Shown: piece by piece, positions 33,185-41,387 of the stretch
How positions within the stretch are numbered: position 1 is the first letter of the stretch
How the letters are laid out: each line of letters opens with the position of its first letter
Position numbers and translations under genes: made by a program
Source of the DNA: Marvinbryantia sp050944495
Lineage (GTDB): Bacteria > Bacillota > Clostridia > Lachnospirales > Lachnospiraceae
Length of the DNA stretch: 64,000 nt
Direction: 5' to 3'
Assembly (NCBI GenBank): GCA_050944495.1
Contig: JBMNRF010000002.1
Span: forward strand, 62,001 to 126,000
The notes under the pieces: generated by a model
Told to the model about the DNA's origin: nothing
Database searches by the model: none
The model's input: the letters and a program-made list of their open reading frames with translations, nothing else

Positions 33185-34240
33185 ATGAAAGGTTTTGCAA
33201 TGTTAAAAATCGGAGCTACCGGATGGATTGAGAAAGAAATCCCTCAGTGTGGACCATTAGATGCTATTTGTAAGCCGTTGGCTTTGGCACCTTGTACTTC
33301 TGATGTACATACTGTATGGTCAGGTGCAATTGGTGAACGTAAGGATATGATCCTTGGCCACGAAGCTGTAGGTGAGATCGTTGAGGTCGGCAGTTTGGTA
33401 AGAGATTTTAAACCCGGTGATAAAGTACTAGTTTCCGCTATTACGCCTGATTGGAATGCTTATGCTTCTCAGGAAGGATACTCTATGCATAGCGGAGGGA
33501 TGTTGTCCGGTTGGAAATTTTCTAATTTTAAGGACGGCGTTTTCGGAGAGTATTTTCATGTAAATGATGCGGATGGTAATTTGGCACATCTTCCGGAAGG
33601 AATGGATTTGGGAGCTGCCTGTATGGTGGCTGATATGGTTCCTACTGGTTTTCATGGTGCTGAACTGGCAGATATTCAGTATGGTGATAATGTGGCTGTG
33701 ATTGGTATCGGTCCGGTAGGATTGATGTCTGTTGCGGCAGCTGCTATTCGCGGTGCTGCAAATATTTATGCAGTAGGTTCCAGAAAGAATTGTGCGGATT
33801 TGGCACTTGAGTTTGGTGCTACTAATATTGTGAATTATCATGAGGGTGATATTGTAGAGCAGATTCTTGATCTGAATCATGGACCTGTTGATAAAATTAT
33901 CGTTGCAGGCGGTGATGTGGATACCTTTGATCAGGCAATTCGTATGCTGAAACCAGGTGGAAAAATTGGAAATGTGAACTATCTGGGTGAAGGTGATTAT
34001 GTGAAGATTCCCCGTGTAGAATGGGGATGTGGAATGGCGCACAAGCAGATTATAGGCGGTCTGATGCCTGGCGGACGTGTGCGTTCCGAGAAACTTGCCC
34101 GTTTGATTACTTCTAACCGTATTCATCCGGAGAAGCTAATCACACATAGATTCACAGGGCTGGAGAATGTGGAGCCGGCTTTGATGCTGATGAAAGAAAA
34201 ACCACGTGATTTGATCAAACCGTTGGTCATTATTGAATAA
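33185..34240 (+). CDS. Zinc-dependent NADP-type secondary alcohol dehydrogenase
   Basis: A 351-residue medium-chain dehydrogenase very like the Clostridium beijerinckii isopropanol dehydrogenase. It opens MKGFAMLKIGATGWIEKE and contains FSNFKDGVFGEYFHVNDAD and RVEWGCGMAHK. The catalytic zinc ligands are Cys37, His59 and probably Asp150, with Glu60 next to them; the structural zinc Cys cluster of other family members is absent, as in that enzyme. The cofactor loop is VIGIGPVGLM, and GSRKN fits NADP. It would interconvert short secondary alcohols and ketones, a fermentation role. Start chosen at 33185: AAGGAGG (33171-33177) is 7 nt away and the N-terminus matches. Codons here end in T more often than in neighbouring genes, hinting at a different origin or expression class. 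Confidence 0.92.
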   Translation: MKGFAMLKIGATGWIEKEIPQCGPLDAICKPLALAPCTSDVHTVWSGAIGERKDMILGHEAVGEIVEVGSLVRDFKPGDKVLVSAITPDWNAYASQEGYSMHSGGMLSGWKFSNFKDGVFGEYFHVNDADGNLAHLPEGMDLGAACMVADMVPTGFHGAELADIQYGDNVAVIGIGPVGLMSVAAAAIRGAANIYAVGSRKNCADLALEFGATNIVNYHEGDIVEQILDLNHGPVDKIIVAGGDVDTFDQAIRMLKPGGKIGNVNYLGEGDYVKIPRVEWGCGMAHKQIIGGLMPGGRVRSEKLARLITSNRIHPEKLITHRFTGLENVEPALMLMKEKPRDLIKPLVIIE

Positions 34241-34319
34241 GAGCCATTATTTTTATAATCGAGTGGTTTTATGGTTAGAGGATGAGGGACAGTCGGTTGC
34301 GTAAATTTATATTGTAAAC

Positions 34320-34363
34320 AAAGCCCTTAGCTGTGGGTATAAAACTCATAGCTAAGGGCTTTT
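34320..34363 (+). terminator. Terminator after the alcohol dehydrogenase gene
   Basis: AAAGCCCTTAGCT (34320-34332) pairs perfectly with AGCTAAGGGCTTT (34350-34362), followed by T. Confidence 0.9.
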
Positions 34364-34452
34364 AATGTAGTAAAAACTTCTATATCGTGGTAAAATTAAA
34401 ACATAGAGATTGTCATAACGCCAAGAAATACATACAGAAAGGATGCAAAACT

Positions 34453-36117
34453 ATGCAGGAGATTAAATGTCCTAATTGTGGAGAAGTGTTCGTGGTTGAT
34501 GAGTCCGGTTATGCACAGATTGTTCAACAAGTTAGAGATAAAGAATTTGATAAAGAAGTCCGGCAAAGAGAAAAAGATTTTGAAGAAATGAAAGAAAAAG
34601 ATTTAGAATTAGCTAAAATGAAGCAGAAAGAAGAGTTTGATAAATTACTTTCTTCAAAAGAAGCGGAACTTATAGAGAGGGACAAACTGATTGAACAATT
34701 AAAGACAAAAGTATCCGGAAATGAGACGGAGAAACAACTTGCCATAAGCGAAGCTATTCATAAAAAGGAAAAGGAACGAGAACTTGTAGTTGAAAAGAAA
34801 AATGGCGAATTGGCGGACAAGGATCGTATGATTGCTCAACTGAAAGCACAGGTAGAAAATAGTGAAAATGAAAGGAAACTGGCTATTTCGGAAGTGGTCA
34901 GTGGAAAAGAAAAAGAAATTTCAAAAAAAATAGAAGAAATTAATACGTTGAAAGAACAGTTTTCTGCGGAGGGAAGAGAAAAGGATAAAGTTATTGAGCA
35001 GTTGAAGGCCCAAATGTCCGGGAATGAAACCGAAAAACAGTTAGCAGTTAGTGAAGCCGTTAATAAAAAGGATAAGGAAAAACAAGAGGCATTAGAAAGA
35101 AAAAGTGAGGAACTGACAGAAAAAAATCGTATAATTGAAGAATTAAAAGCTAGACTTGGAAATAGTGAAACAGAAAAGAAATTGGCAGTTTCAGAAGCGG
35201 TTCAGGAGAAGGAAAAGGAACTTTCATTGAAATTAACAGAAATTACGGAACTGAAAAGTCAACTGTCGAATAAAGATACAGAAAACCAATTAAAAGAACA
35301 ATCTTTGCAAAGAGAATATGAAGACAAGCTTAAGTCAAAAGAAGAATTGATTGAGTATTATAAAGACTTTAAAGCTAGACAATCTACCAAAATGATAGGA
35401 GAAAGCCTTGAGCAGCATTGCCTGAATCAATTTAATTCGTTAAGAATGACGGCATTTCCAACCGCATATTTTGAAAAAGATAATGATGCGAAAACAGGGA
35501 GTAAAGGGGATTTTATTTTTAGAGAAGCAGCGGAAGGAATAGAGTTTATCTCCATTATGTTTGAAATGAAAAATGAAATGGATGAAACAGCAACAAAACA
35601 CAAGAATGAGGATTTTTTTAAAGAACTTGATAGAGATAGACGTGAAAAAAGATGTGAGTATGCGGTATTGGTTTCTTTGCTGGAAATTGATAATGAATTG
35701 TATAATAATGGTATTGTAGATGTTTCTTACAGATATGAGAAAATGTATGTAATACGTCCGCAATTTTTTATTCCGCTTATTACATTATTGCGAAATGCGG
35801 CATTGAATTCACTAAAATATCGGCAGGAATTAGAACTGGCAAAGCATCAACAGATTGATATTTTGCATTTTGAAGACAACATGAATGCCTTTAAAGAGGG
35901 ATTTGCACGTAATTATAGAATTGCTAGCGATAAATTTAAGACAGCGATTGACGAGATTGATAAAACAATTTCGCACTTGCAAAAAACAAGGGAAGCACTG
36001 CTTTCGTCTGAAAATCAACTTCGCTTGGCTAATAATAAGGCGGAAGATTTGAGTATTAAGAAATTAACCAAAAATGCACCTTCTGTAAAGGAAATGTTTG
36101 ATGATATAAAAAAGTAG
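34453..36117 (+). CDS. DUF2130 protein with long repeated coiled coil
   Basis: A 554-residue protein. It starts with a short zinc-ribbon-like knuckle, EIKCPNCGEVF. Residues about 30-310 are a Lys/Glu-rich coiled coil with at least four repeats of a roughly 60-residue unit (ETEKQLAISEAI, NERKLAISEVV, ETEKQLAVSEAV, ETEKKLAVSEAV). The C-terminal 200 residues are the DUF2130 domain (KMIGESLEQHCLNQFNSLR, GSKGDFIFRE, FEMKNEMDETATKHKNEDFFKELDRDR, YAVLVSLLE), where D, E and K in that order recall PD-(D/E)xK nuclease cores. DUF2130 function is not established. The gene is notably AT-rich against its surroundings, a sign of recent arrival. The ATG at 34453 has AGAAAGGATG before it; the upstream in-frame start adds unrelated residues. 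Confidence 0.88.
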   Translation: MQEIKCPNCGEVFVVDESGYAQIVQQVRDKEFDKEVRQREKDFEEMKEKDLELAKMKQKEEFDKLLSSKEAELIERDKLIEQLKTKVSGNETEKQLAISEAIHKKEKERELVVEKKNGELADKDRMIAQLKAQVENSENERKLAISEVVSGKEKEISKKIEEINTLKEQFSAEGREKDKVIEQLKAQMSGNETEKQLAVSEAVNKKDKEKQEALERKSEELTEKNRIIEELKARLGNSETEKKLAVSEAVQEKEKELSLKLTEITELKSQLSNKDTENQLKEQSLQREYEDKLKSKEELIEYYKDFKARQSTKMIGESLEQHCLNQFNSLRMTAFPTAYFEKDNDAKTGSKGDFIFREAAEGIEFISIMFEMKNEMDETATKHKNEDFFKELDRDRREKRCEYAVLVSLLEIDNELYNNGIVDVSYRYEKMYVIRPQFFIPLITLLRNAALNSLKYRQELELAKHQQIDILHFEDNMNAFKEGFARNYRIASDKFKTAIDEIDKTISHLQKTREALLSSENQLRLANNKAEDLSIKKLTKNAPSVKEMFDDIKK

Positions 36118-36126
36118 TATATACAG

Positions 36127-36172
36127 AACAACTCCCAATCAAATGAACATTCGTTGAAATGGGAGTTGTTTA
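36127..36172. terminator. Terminator between the DUF2130 and lipoprotein genes
   Basis: AACAACTCCCA (36127-36137) and TGGGAGTTGTT (36160-36170) form a perfect 11-bp stem. It lies between convergent genes. Confidence 0.75.
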
Positions 36173-36216
36173 TTATGTTATGTCAGTTAAAATAAGGAAT
36201 AATTATCAGGCAATGG

Positions 36217-36909
36217 TTAATCGGAAACACAAACATGATTGTCATATAAACTGCCTTTCGGGAAAGAGTAACCGCATTTTGGACAGGTTATATATTCGGT
36301 ACCGGATGGAAGACCAAGTTCTTCATTATGTGCAGCAATGTGTGCCGCATAGGAACCATCAGATACGGAAAACCATTGGTAACAGTATCCGCATTGTGCG
36401 GAATCATCTGTATTTCCGTCAGTGCTTGGAGCATCTGTCGCCGGAGCATCCGTGGACGGTGTGCCGGTGGTAGGTGTATTAGTCGGCGGGGTATCTCCCC
36501 AACCATAGGTATCCGCCCAGGCCTTTTCCTGTGCAACATGTTCTGCATAAATTGTCGAACCGGAATCTGTCGGTGCCAGAGAAATCTGTTGAAAACAGTA
36601 GGGACACATTTCAGTACCGGCTGCTTCTGTTTCTGGTGTGGTTGAAGGACGGTTGGTCTGTCCGGTTGGAGTATTACCGTTGACTGTAGACGGTTTTACG
36701 GTTTTCTTTTCAGTAGATTTCTGTGTTGTCGGAGTTTTCTTTTCGGTTGTTTTTTCGGTCTTTTTCTGTGTCTGTTTTTCAGTTTCGGATTCAGTAACGG
36801 TTTCACTCTGTGTTTCGGACTCTGTTTCGTCTATTTTCTTTCGGCAGCCGCTCAGCGTAAGGATGCCACAAACTGCAAGTAAAAAAAAGATACGGCTTTG
36901 TTTTTTCAT
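36217..36909 (-). CDS. Lipoprotein with Thr/Glu-rich linker and zinc-finger-like modules
   Basis: A 230-residue secreted lipoprotein. The lipobox is LSGC (Cys22) after a standard signal. Residues 25-100 are a low-complexity Thr/Lys/Glu linker, and a second Thr/Pro/Asp linker spans about 138-170. Three short metal-binding-like modules follow the linkers: CPYC (102-105) with His124, CGYC (173-176) with His190 and His194 (C-x2-C-x13-H-x3-H, close to a C2H2 zinc finger), and CPKC (209-212) with His225 and Cys227. Zinc fingers are rare outside the cytosol, so the modules may sense or scavenge metal, or be structural. No characterised family recognised. It is convergent with the DUF2130 gene and divergent from the Cys-cluster gene. 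Confidence 0.75.
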   Translation of the reverse strand: MKKQSRIFFLLAVCGILTLSGCRKKIDETESETQSETVTESETEKQTQKKTEKTTEKKTPTTQKSTEKKTVKPSTVNGNTPTGQTNRPSTTPETEAAGTEMCPYCFQQISLAPTDSGSTIYAEHVAQEKAWADTYGWGDTPPTNTPTTGTPSTDAPATDAPSTDGNTDDSAQCGYCYQWFSVSDGSYAAHIAAHNEELGLPSGTEYITCPKCGYSFPKGSLYDNHVCVSD

Positions 36910-37107
36910 GATCCTTCAGTCCTTTCTTTTCATAAATATCCCCATAATGTTATTGATATTTTAACACTGTAGATATTAAAGGTCAATATAAATTCAAGCC
37001 AGGGAAATACGGCAAACAGGGAAAACAGTAACATTTTGCGGAAAAATACAGCAGATGTGATAAAAATATGATATACTCACAATAAAATGAAAAAAGGCGG
37101 AGGAATT

Positions 37108-37776
37108 ATGAAACGGGAAGTACCGATAGAAGATTTGAGAAAATTATATACGGCAAATGACCTGGCACGCACTGGTTGTCAGAATTGTCAGGGATGCTTT
37201 GACTGTTGCTGTGGCATGGGAGAATCTATTATTCTTGATCCTTTTGATGTATGGCGTTTGACGGATGGATTACAGATGAATTTTGCTTCCCTGATGGAAC
37301 ATCTGGAACTGCATCCGGTGGATGGGGTGATTCTGCCGAATTTGAAAATGTCAGAGGAGCAGGATTGCTGCACTTTTTTAAATGAGGAAGGTCGCTGTTC
37401 TATTCATCCGTACCGGCCGGGACTGTGCAGACTGTTTCCGCTGGGAAGATATTATGAAAATGGAAGCTTCCGATACTTTCTGCAGCAGAGTGAGTGCCGT
37501 ATGGAGCCAAAGACAAAGGTCAGGGTCAGCAAATGGATTGATACGCCGGATGTGAAAGCATACGAAGCATTTGTACTTACGTGGCATAATTTTCTGGAGC
37601 AGGTGCAAATGCTTCTGGATGAGCAGCAGGATGAGCAGCTTTCCAGAGATTTGAATGTGCATCTGTTAAATACATTTTATGCAACACCGTATGAGCGGCA
37701 AGCTGATTTTTACAGTCAGTTTGAAACACGGATGGCACAGATGCAGAAATTACTGAAGATTTTGAAGCATGATTAG
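37108..37776 (+). CDS. YkgJ-family cysteine cluster protein
   Basis: A 222-residue cytosolic protein of the zinc/iron-chelating CxxCxxCC family. The N-terminal cluster is GCQNCQGCFDCCCGMG, and the second half of the site is CCTFLNEEGRCSIHPYRPGLCRLFPLGR, together giving the eight or so Cys expected. Members are often called Fe-S or zinc binding; no reaction is established. The start at 37108 has GGCGGAGGAATT before it; an upstream in-frame ATG (37087) would put the ribosome site inside the gene. An AT hairpin follows. Confidence 0.88.
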   Translation: MKREVPIEDLRKLYTANDLARTGCQNCQGCFDCCCGMGESIILDPFDVWRLTDGLQMNFASLMEHLELHPVDGVILPNLKMSEEQDCCTFLNEEGRCSIHPYRPGLCRLFPLGRYYENGSFRYFLQQSECRMEPKTKVRVSKWIDTPDVKAYEAFVLTWHNFLEQVQMLLDEQQDEQLSRDLNVHLLNTFYATPYERQADFYSQFETRMAQMQKLLKILKHD

Positions 37777-37798
37777 TAAAAATTGGTTGATTTTTATG

Positions 37799-37827
37799 AA
37801 AAATTTGCGTTATATCACAAATTTTTT
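37799..37827 (+). terminator. AT-rich hairpin terminator
   Basis: AAAAATTTG (37799-37807) and CAAATTTTT (37818-37826) pair perfectly across a 10-nt loop, ending in T. The stem is weak in G-C. Confidence 0.55.
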
Positions 37828-37898
37828 ATATCTTTTTTAGGAGAAGGATGTTATAATACTTCAAAAGCCTGCAGAGAAGCGGCAAAAGGAGGAAGACT

Positions 37899-38246
37899 AT
37901 GAAACTGATTTATGCGATTGTGAGTCATGATGATTCGGATCAGGTGATTGCGGAATTAAATAAAAACGGGTATCAGGCAACAAAAATTTCTTCCACAGGT
38001 GGTTTTTTGCGAAAAGGAAATGCGACACTGATGATCTGTACGGATGATGAAAAAATGGATCATGTTGTCAAATTGATTCAAGAAGTGTGCGGAGAGAGAA
38101 AGACAATCGAGGTTCATACACCGTATGTAAATTATTCCGGGACCGGTCACAATCCGTCGATGTTCTGTAATACTTTAAAACAGAAGGTTGAAGTAGGTGG
38201 TGCGGTAGTATTTGCCGTAGATGTATGTTATTACAATAAGATATAA
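37899..38246 (+). CDS. darA: PII-like cyclic-di-AMP receptor DarA/PstA
   Basis: A 115-residue protein with the DUF970/PII-like fold. MKLIYAIVSHDDSDQVIAELNKNGYQATKISSTGGFLRKGNATLMI closely follows DarA of Bacillus, Staphylococcus and Listeria, including the STGGFL-x-x-GN-x-T loop that contacts c-di-AMP. The ending GGAVVFAVDVCYY is also typical. The protein binds c-di-AMP as a trimer, and its downstream target is not well defined. In many Firmicutes the gene sits near tmk and holB, but here it stands alone with its own terminator. Confidence 0.94.
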   Translation: MKLIYAIVSHDDSDQVIAELNKNGYQATKISSTGGFLRKGNATLMICTDDEKMDHVVKLIQEVCGERKTIEVHTPYVNYSGTGHNPSMFCNTLKQKVEVGGAVVFAVDVCYYNKI

Positions 38247-38255
38247 AAGAAATGC

Positions 38256-38288
38256 GGGGTTCCGACAGCATTGCGGAGCCCCTTTTTT
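38256..38288. terminator. Terminator between darA and the asparaginase gene
   Basis: GGGGTTCCG (38256-38264) and CGGAGCCCC (38274-38282) pair with one wobble, followed by TTTTTT. Confidence 0.9.
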
Positions 38289-38298
38289 ATGATGATTT

Positions 38299-39300
38299 TT
38301 ACATAAACAGCAGATCATGGTTGATCGTGCTGTAAAAGAATTTTTGAAATTCCGGCAGTTCTTTCGCCTGCCGAAGCGCCCACATGGTTTTTGTGACGGT
38401 TGCTTCTAAGGTCATGTCATACGATTCCAGGACATGGAATTTATCTTTGATTACTTTTCCAACCTGATAAACACTCATATCGCTTCCTTCATGCGTGACC
38501 TGGGTGGCCATGATCACCGGTTTCTGTGCAGCACTCCACTTCCGGATGGCGGACAGAAAACTGTCATCGTCGTAGCTTGGCAGTCCGCCGACACCGAAAG
38601 ATTCGATAATAACGGCATCATAGGAATCAAAGAGTTGTTCCAGAATTTTGCCGGATGTGCCGGGAATTAGTTTCAGCAACAGGATGCGGTCGTTCATTTC
38701 ATGATAAAATTTCAGCGGTCTTGTAGAATGATCTTTGTCATCGATATAGAAAATGATCCTGTGATCACGAAGAACTGCAATATCCGGATAATTAATACTG
38801 GAAAAAGCGTTGTAACTCTTGGAACGCTCTTTTTTTGCGCGTGTTCCGGCAATGACACGTCCGTCGAACACAATAGATACGCCGTGCGCACGGTCATGGG
38901 AGGCAAAACGCAGACTGTCCAGCAGATTAGAGCGTGCATCTGTGATATCCAGATCAATCGGTTTTTGTGAGCCGGTGATTACGATCGGCTTACGATTGTT
39001 TTGGATCAGATAGGAAAGCGCAGCGGCAGTATAAGCCATTGTATCGGTTCCGTGACAGATTACAAAACCGTCGTAGTATTCATATTTTTTTTCCAGAAGT
39101 GCTGCCAGCGCCAGCCACTGCCGGGCACAGATGTTTGTGCTGTCAAGATTAAATGGCTGAACGGTGTCAATTGTACAAAAGGAAGAAGCTTCCGGGATAT
39201 AAGAAAGCAGTGTTTCAGCGTCAAGCTGCGGCGTAAGACCATTCTCGGTATGGCAGGAAGCAATGGTTCCGCCGGTTGCAATTAAAAGAAGGTGTTTCAT
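38299..39300 (-). CDS. ansA: Type I L-asparaginase
   Basis: A 333-residue cytosolic enzyme hydrolysing L-asparagine to aspartate and ammonia. The first catalytic Thr is in LLIATGGTIAS and the second in GFVICHGTDTMAYTAAALS; Lys in the ARSNLLDSLRFAS-containing region and GSQKP are also conserved. There is no signal peptide, so it fits the low-affinity cytosolic type. I start at MKHLLLIATGG (39300), preceded by GGGAAAGGATA; the frame remains open upstream but those residues are not family-like. It lies 71 bp behind the histidine kinase gene on the same strand and could be co-transcribed with it. Confidence 0.93.
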   Translation of the reverse strand: MKHLLLIATGGTIASCHTENGLTPQLDAETLLSYIPEASSFCTIDTVQPFNLDSTNICARQWLALAALLEKKYEYYDGFVICHGTDTMAYTAAALSYLIQNNRKPIVITGSQKPIDLDITDARSNLLDSLRFASHDRAHGVSIVFDGRVIAGTRAKKERSKSYNAFSSINYPDIAVLRDHRIIFYIDDKDHSTRPLKFYHEMNDRILLLKLIPGTSGKILEQLFDSYDAVIIESFGVGGLPSYDDDSFLSAIRKWSAAQKPVIMATQVTHEGSDMSVYQVGKVIKDKFHVLESYDMTLEATVTKTMWALRQAKELPEFQKFFYSTINHDLLFM

Positions 39301-39371
39301 AAAGGGGTATCCTTTCCCAAAAAAGAAGTTGATGTTCTGATTTTCTATTGTAAACATTTTCAAGGAGGATG

Positions 39372-41198
39372 TCAATTGCGGGTTCCGGGAGAGGGAAGCA
39401 TGATATCAATGATAGTTCCTTCTCCCGTCATACTTTCAATAGAAAGACCACAGGGTGGTCCGTAATAACTTCGTATGCGCTGGCTGACATTTTGCAGACC
39501 AATTGATTTGTGGGAGGATTCTTCGGAACGCTCTCTTTCATCGCTGCGGCACCGTATGTTCAGCTCAATCAGCTTTTCCGGTGAAATACCGCTGCCGTTG
39601 TCAGCAACCAGAAAATGCAGATATTTTCCTTCCGGCTGACAGGTAATGCTGATAAAACAGTTGCTTTCTCGATCAGAAAAACCGTGTTCAATACTGTTTT
39701 CTACCAGTGGCTGCAGGAGAAATACCGGAATTTCCATGGAAAGGTATTCTGGTGGGATACTGAAATCCACAAGGAATTTTCCGGGAAAACGGATGTTCTG
39801 AATTGTCATATAGCGTTTGATCTGCTGCAGAGCTTCTTCCAGACATGTGACAGGAAACTTTTCCAGATTATACCGGATCAGATCAGACATACAAGTGGCA
39901 ATAGTTTCAATTTCCGGTACATTATGAATACTGGCGAGTGATTTGATAATATTCAGTGTGTTATACAGAAAATGATGATTAATCTGAAACTGCAGCATTT
40001 GGATTTTTAGCTGTTTTTTATTTAGTTCGATTTCATAGTTTTTTTGCAGGCTGTTTGCCAGGCGCCTGTTCAAATGATTGAAACTGATGATCAGTTTTGA
40101 AAGTTCCTTATTTGAGCCGCATGCTTTTACATCAATCTGTCCGCCTTCAATCGGATCGAGTGCATCGATGGAATGGCAAAGTGTAGAAACCGGACGTGCG
40201 AGAATCCTTGAAAGAAAAGCAGACAAGATCAGTCCAAGGAGCGCACATAAAAGAAAAATATTAATATGATTTACAATGTTGTCACGGTAAACATGGAGTA
40301 CAGTTTGATTGTTGAGCAGCTGCACAAGACGCCAGCCGGTTGTTTTGTTGAGACAGCCGCTAATGGCATAGCGAGCCTGGCTGGTTTCCAGTTGACTCTG
40401 CACGATGGTGGAACTTTTGGTGAGACTGGAACTAAAAGCAGAAATTTCCGACAAAAGACGAGCGTCGCCTGCATGGCTTGTTGTATCAGATGAATCTGAG
40501 GAATAGATCAGTTGATTATCTGTGTTGTAAATCATCAGAGTGTTTCCTGTAACTTTGGAGGATTCGAAAATATCCGCAATTGGTTGGAAATTAATCTCAC
40601 AATAGCAGATGCCGATTTCTTTAAAGGTATAACCATCTAAAATGATTTTCAGCATGGGAAGAACATTCTTGTCAAAACTGCCACTGCGTATTTGCAGTGG
40701 TGCAAAATAAGTGTGATTTGAGGAAGCTCTGGCAAGTGCAATCCAATTGTTGATATTTTCTTGAATTTGATGACTGTGTTGAATACTGGAAACATTGTAA
40801 TCAAAAGAAAATCCATATTGATTTTGAAAAATGCAGGTTAGCAATTCTGTACTCAAACGGTTTGTTAAGCTAAATAGATTACGAAAACGAGTAGAATCTT
40901 TCGCATAAGTGAGATAATCGTTTTGATAGTTTGTCACCATAGATTTACGAACATCATCGTTTAAAAGCGGCATATCTGCTACTTTACTGGCATTTTGCAG
41001 AAGTGTATCAAGCGTCAGGTTCATCTGGGCTAATGTTGCAGACATGGAATCATGGTATTCACGAGTGATTTTGGCTGCGGAGGAATTAGAAGCATAGGCA
41101 CTCAGCATGATAGAAGGAAAAATAATGAGCAACATGGAAGCCAGAAAGATCTGCGTGCGGAAAGAAAAGGTTTTGTATTTTTGAATTATAGTTTTCAT
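39372..41198 (-). CDS. YesM-type sensor histidine kinase
   Basis: A 608-residue membrane sensor. One N-terminal helix (TQIFLASMLLIIFPSIMLSAYA), an extracellular dCache-like domain (about 45-280), a second helix near 300, HAMP (about 315-370, ending in a coiled coil), and the His-kinase domain follow. The phosphorylation box is QINHHFLYNTLN with phosphoacceptor His409; the residue before it is His instead of the usual Pro of QINPHFLYN. The ATPase domain has LLQPLVENSIEHGF (N-box) and VADNGSGI (G1). Such kinases pair with YesN-type AraC regulators next to sugar ABC transporters. The partner is almost certainly the regulator at 45497, and the divergent operon is its target. GGGAG lies 10 nt before the ATG. 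Confidence 0.92.
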   Translation of the reverse strand: MKTIIQKYKTFSFRTQIFLASMLLIIFPSIMLSAYASNSSAAKITREYHDSMSATLAQMNLTLDTLLQNASKVADMPLLNDDVRKSMVTNYQNDYLTYAKDSTRFRNLFSLTNRLSTELLTCIFQNQYGFSFDYNVSSIQHSHQIQENINNWIALARASSNHTYFAPLQIRSGSFDKNVLPMLKIILDGYTFKEIGICYCEINFQPIADIFESSKVTGNTLMIYNTDNQLIYSSDSSDTTSHAGDARLLSEISAFSSSLTKSSTIVQSQLETSQARYAISGCLNKTTGWRLVQLLNNQTVLHVYRDNIVNHINIFLLCALLGLILSAFLSRILARPVSTLCHSIDALDPIEGGQIDVKACGSNKELSKLIISFNHLNRRLANSLQKNYEIELNKKQLKIQMLQFQINHHFLYNTLNIIKSLASIHNVPEIETIATCMSDLIRYNLEKFPVTCLEEALQQIKRYMTIQNIRFPGKFLVDFSIPPEYLSMEIPVFLLQPLVENSIEHGFSDRESNCFISITCQPEGKYLHFLVADNGSGISPEKLIELNIRCRSDERERSEESSHKSIGLQNVSQRIRSYYGPPCGLSIESMTGEGTIIDIMLPSPGTRN

Positions 41199-41387
41199 AA
41201 AAAAGAAACTCCCGTAATAGATTGGTTTTAAAAGAATACTTGTCTGTTTTCTAAAGTATATCATGGAGAACTTGAAAAAAATAGAAAATAACCTAAGAAA
41301 TTATCCATTTTTTATCAAAGGTTTCTTCTATTTTTCTGACAGAAGCTTTATTATACTGAGTTCATCAAAGCAAGGAGGGAAACCAAA

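Noticed and set aside
34519..35380. Repeated sequence resembling a direct-repeat array or CRISPR
   Set aside because: The repeats are degenerate coding repeats of a coiled coil, in frame, without constant repeats or unique spacers.
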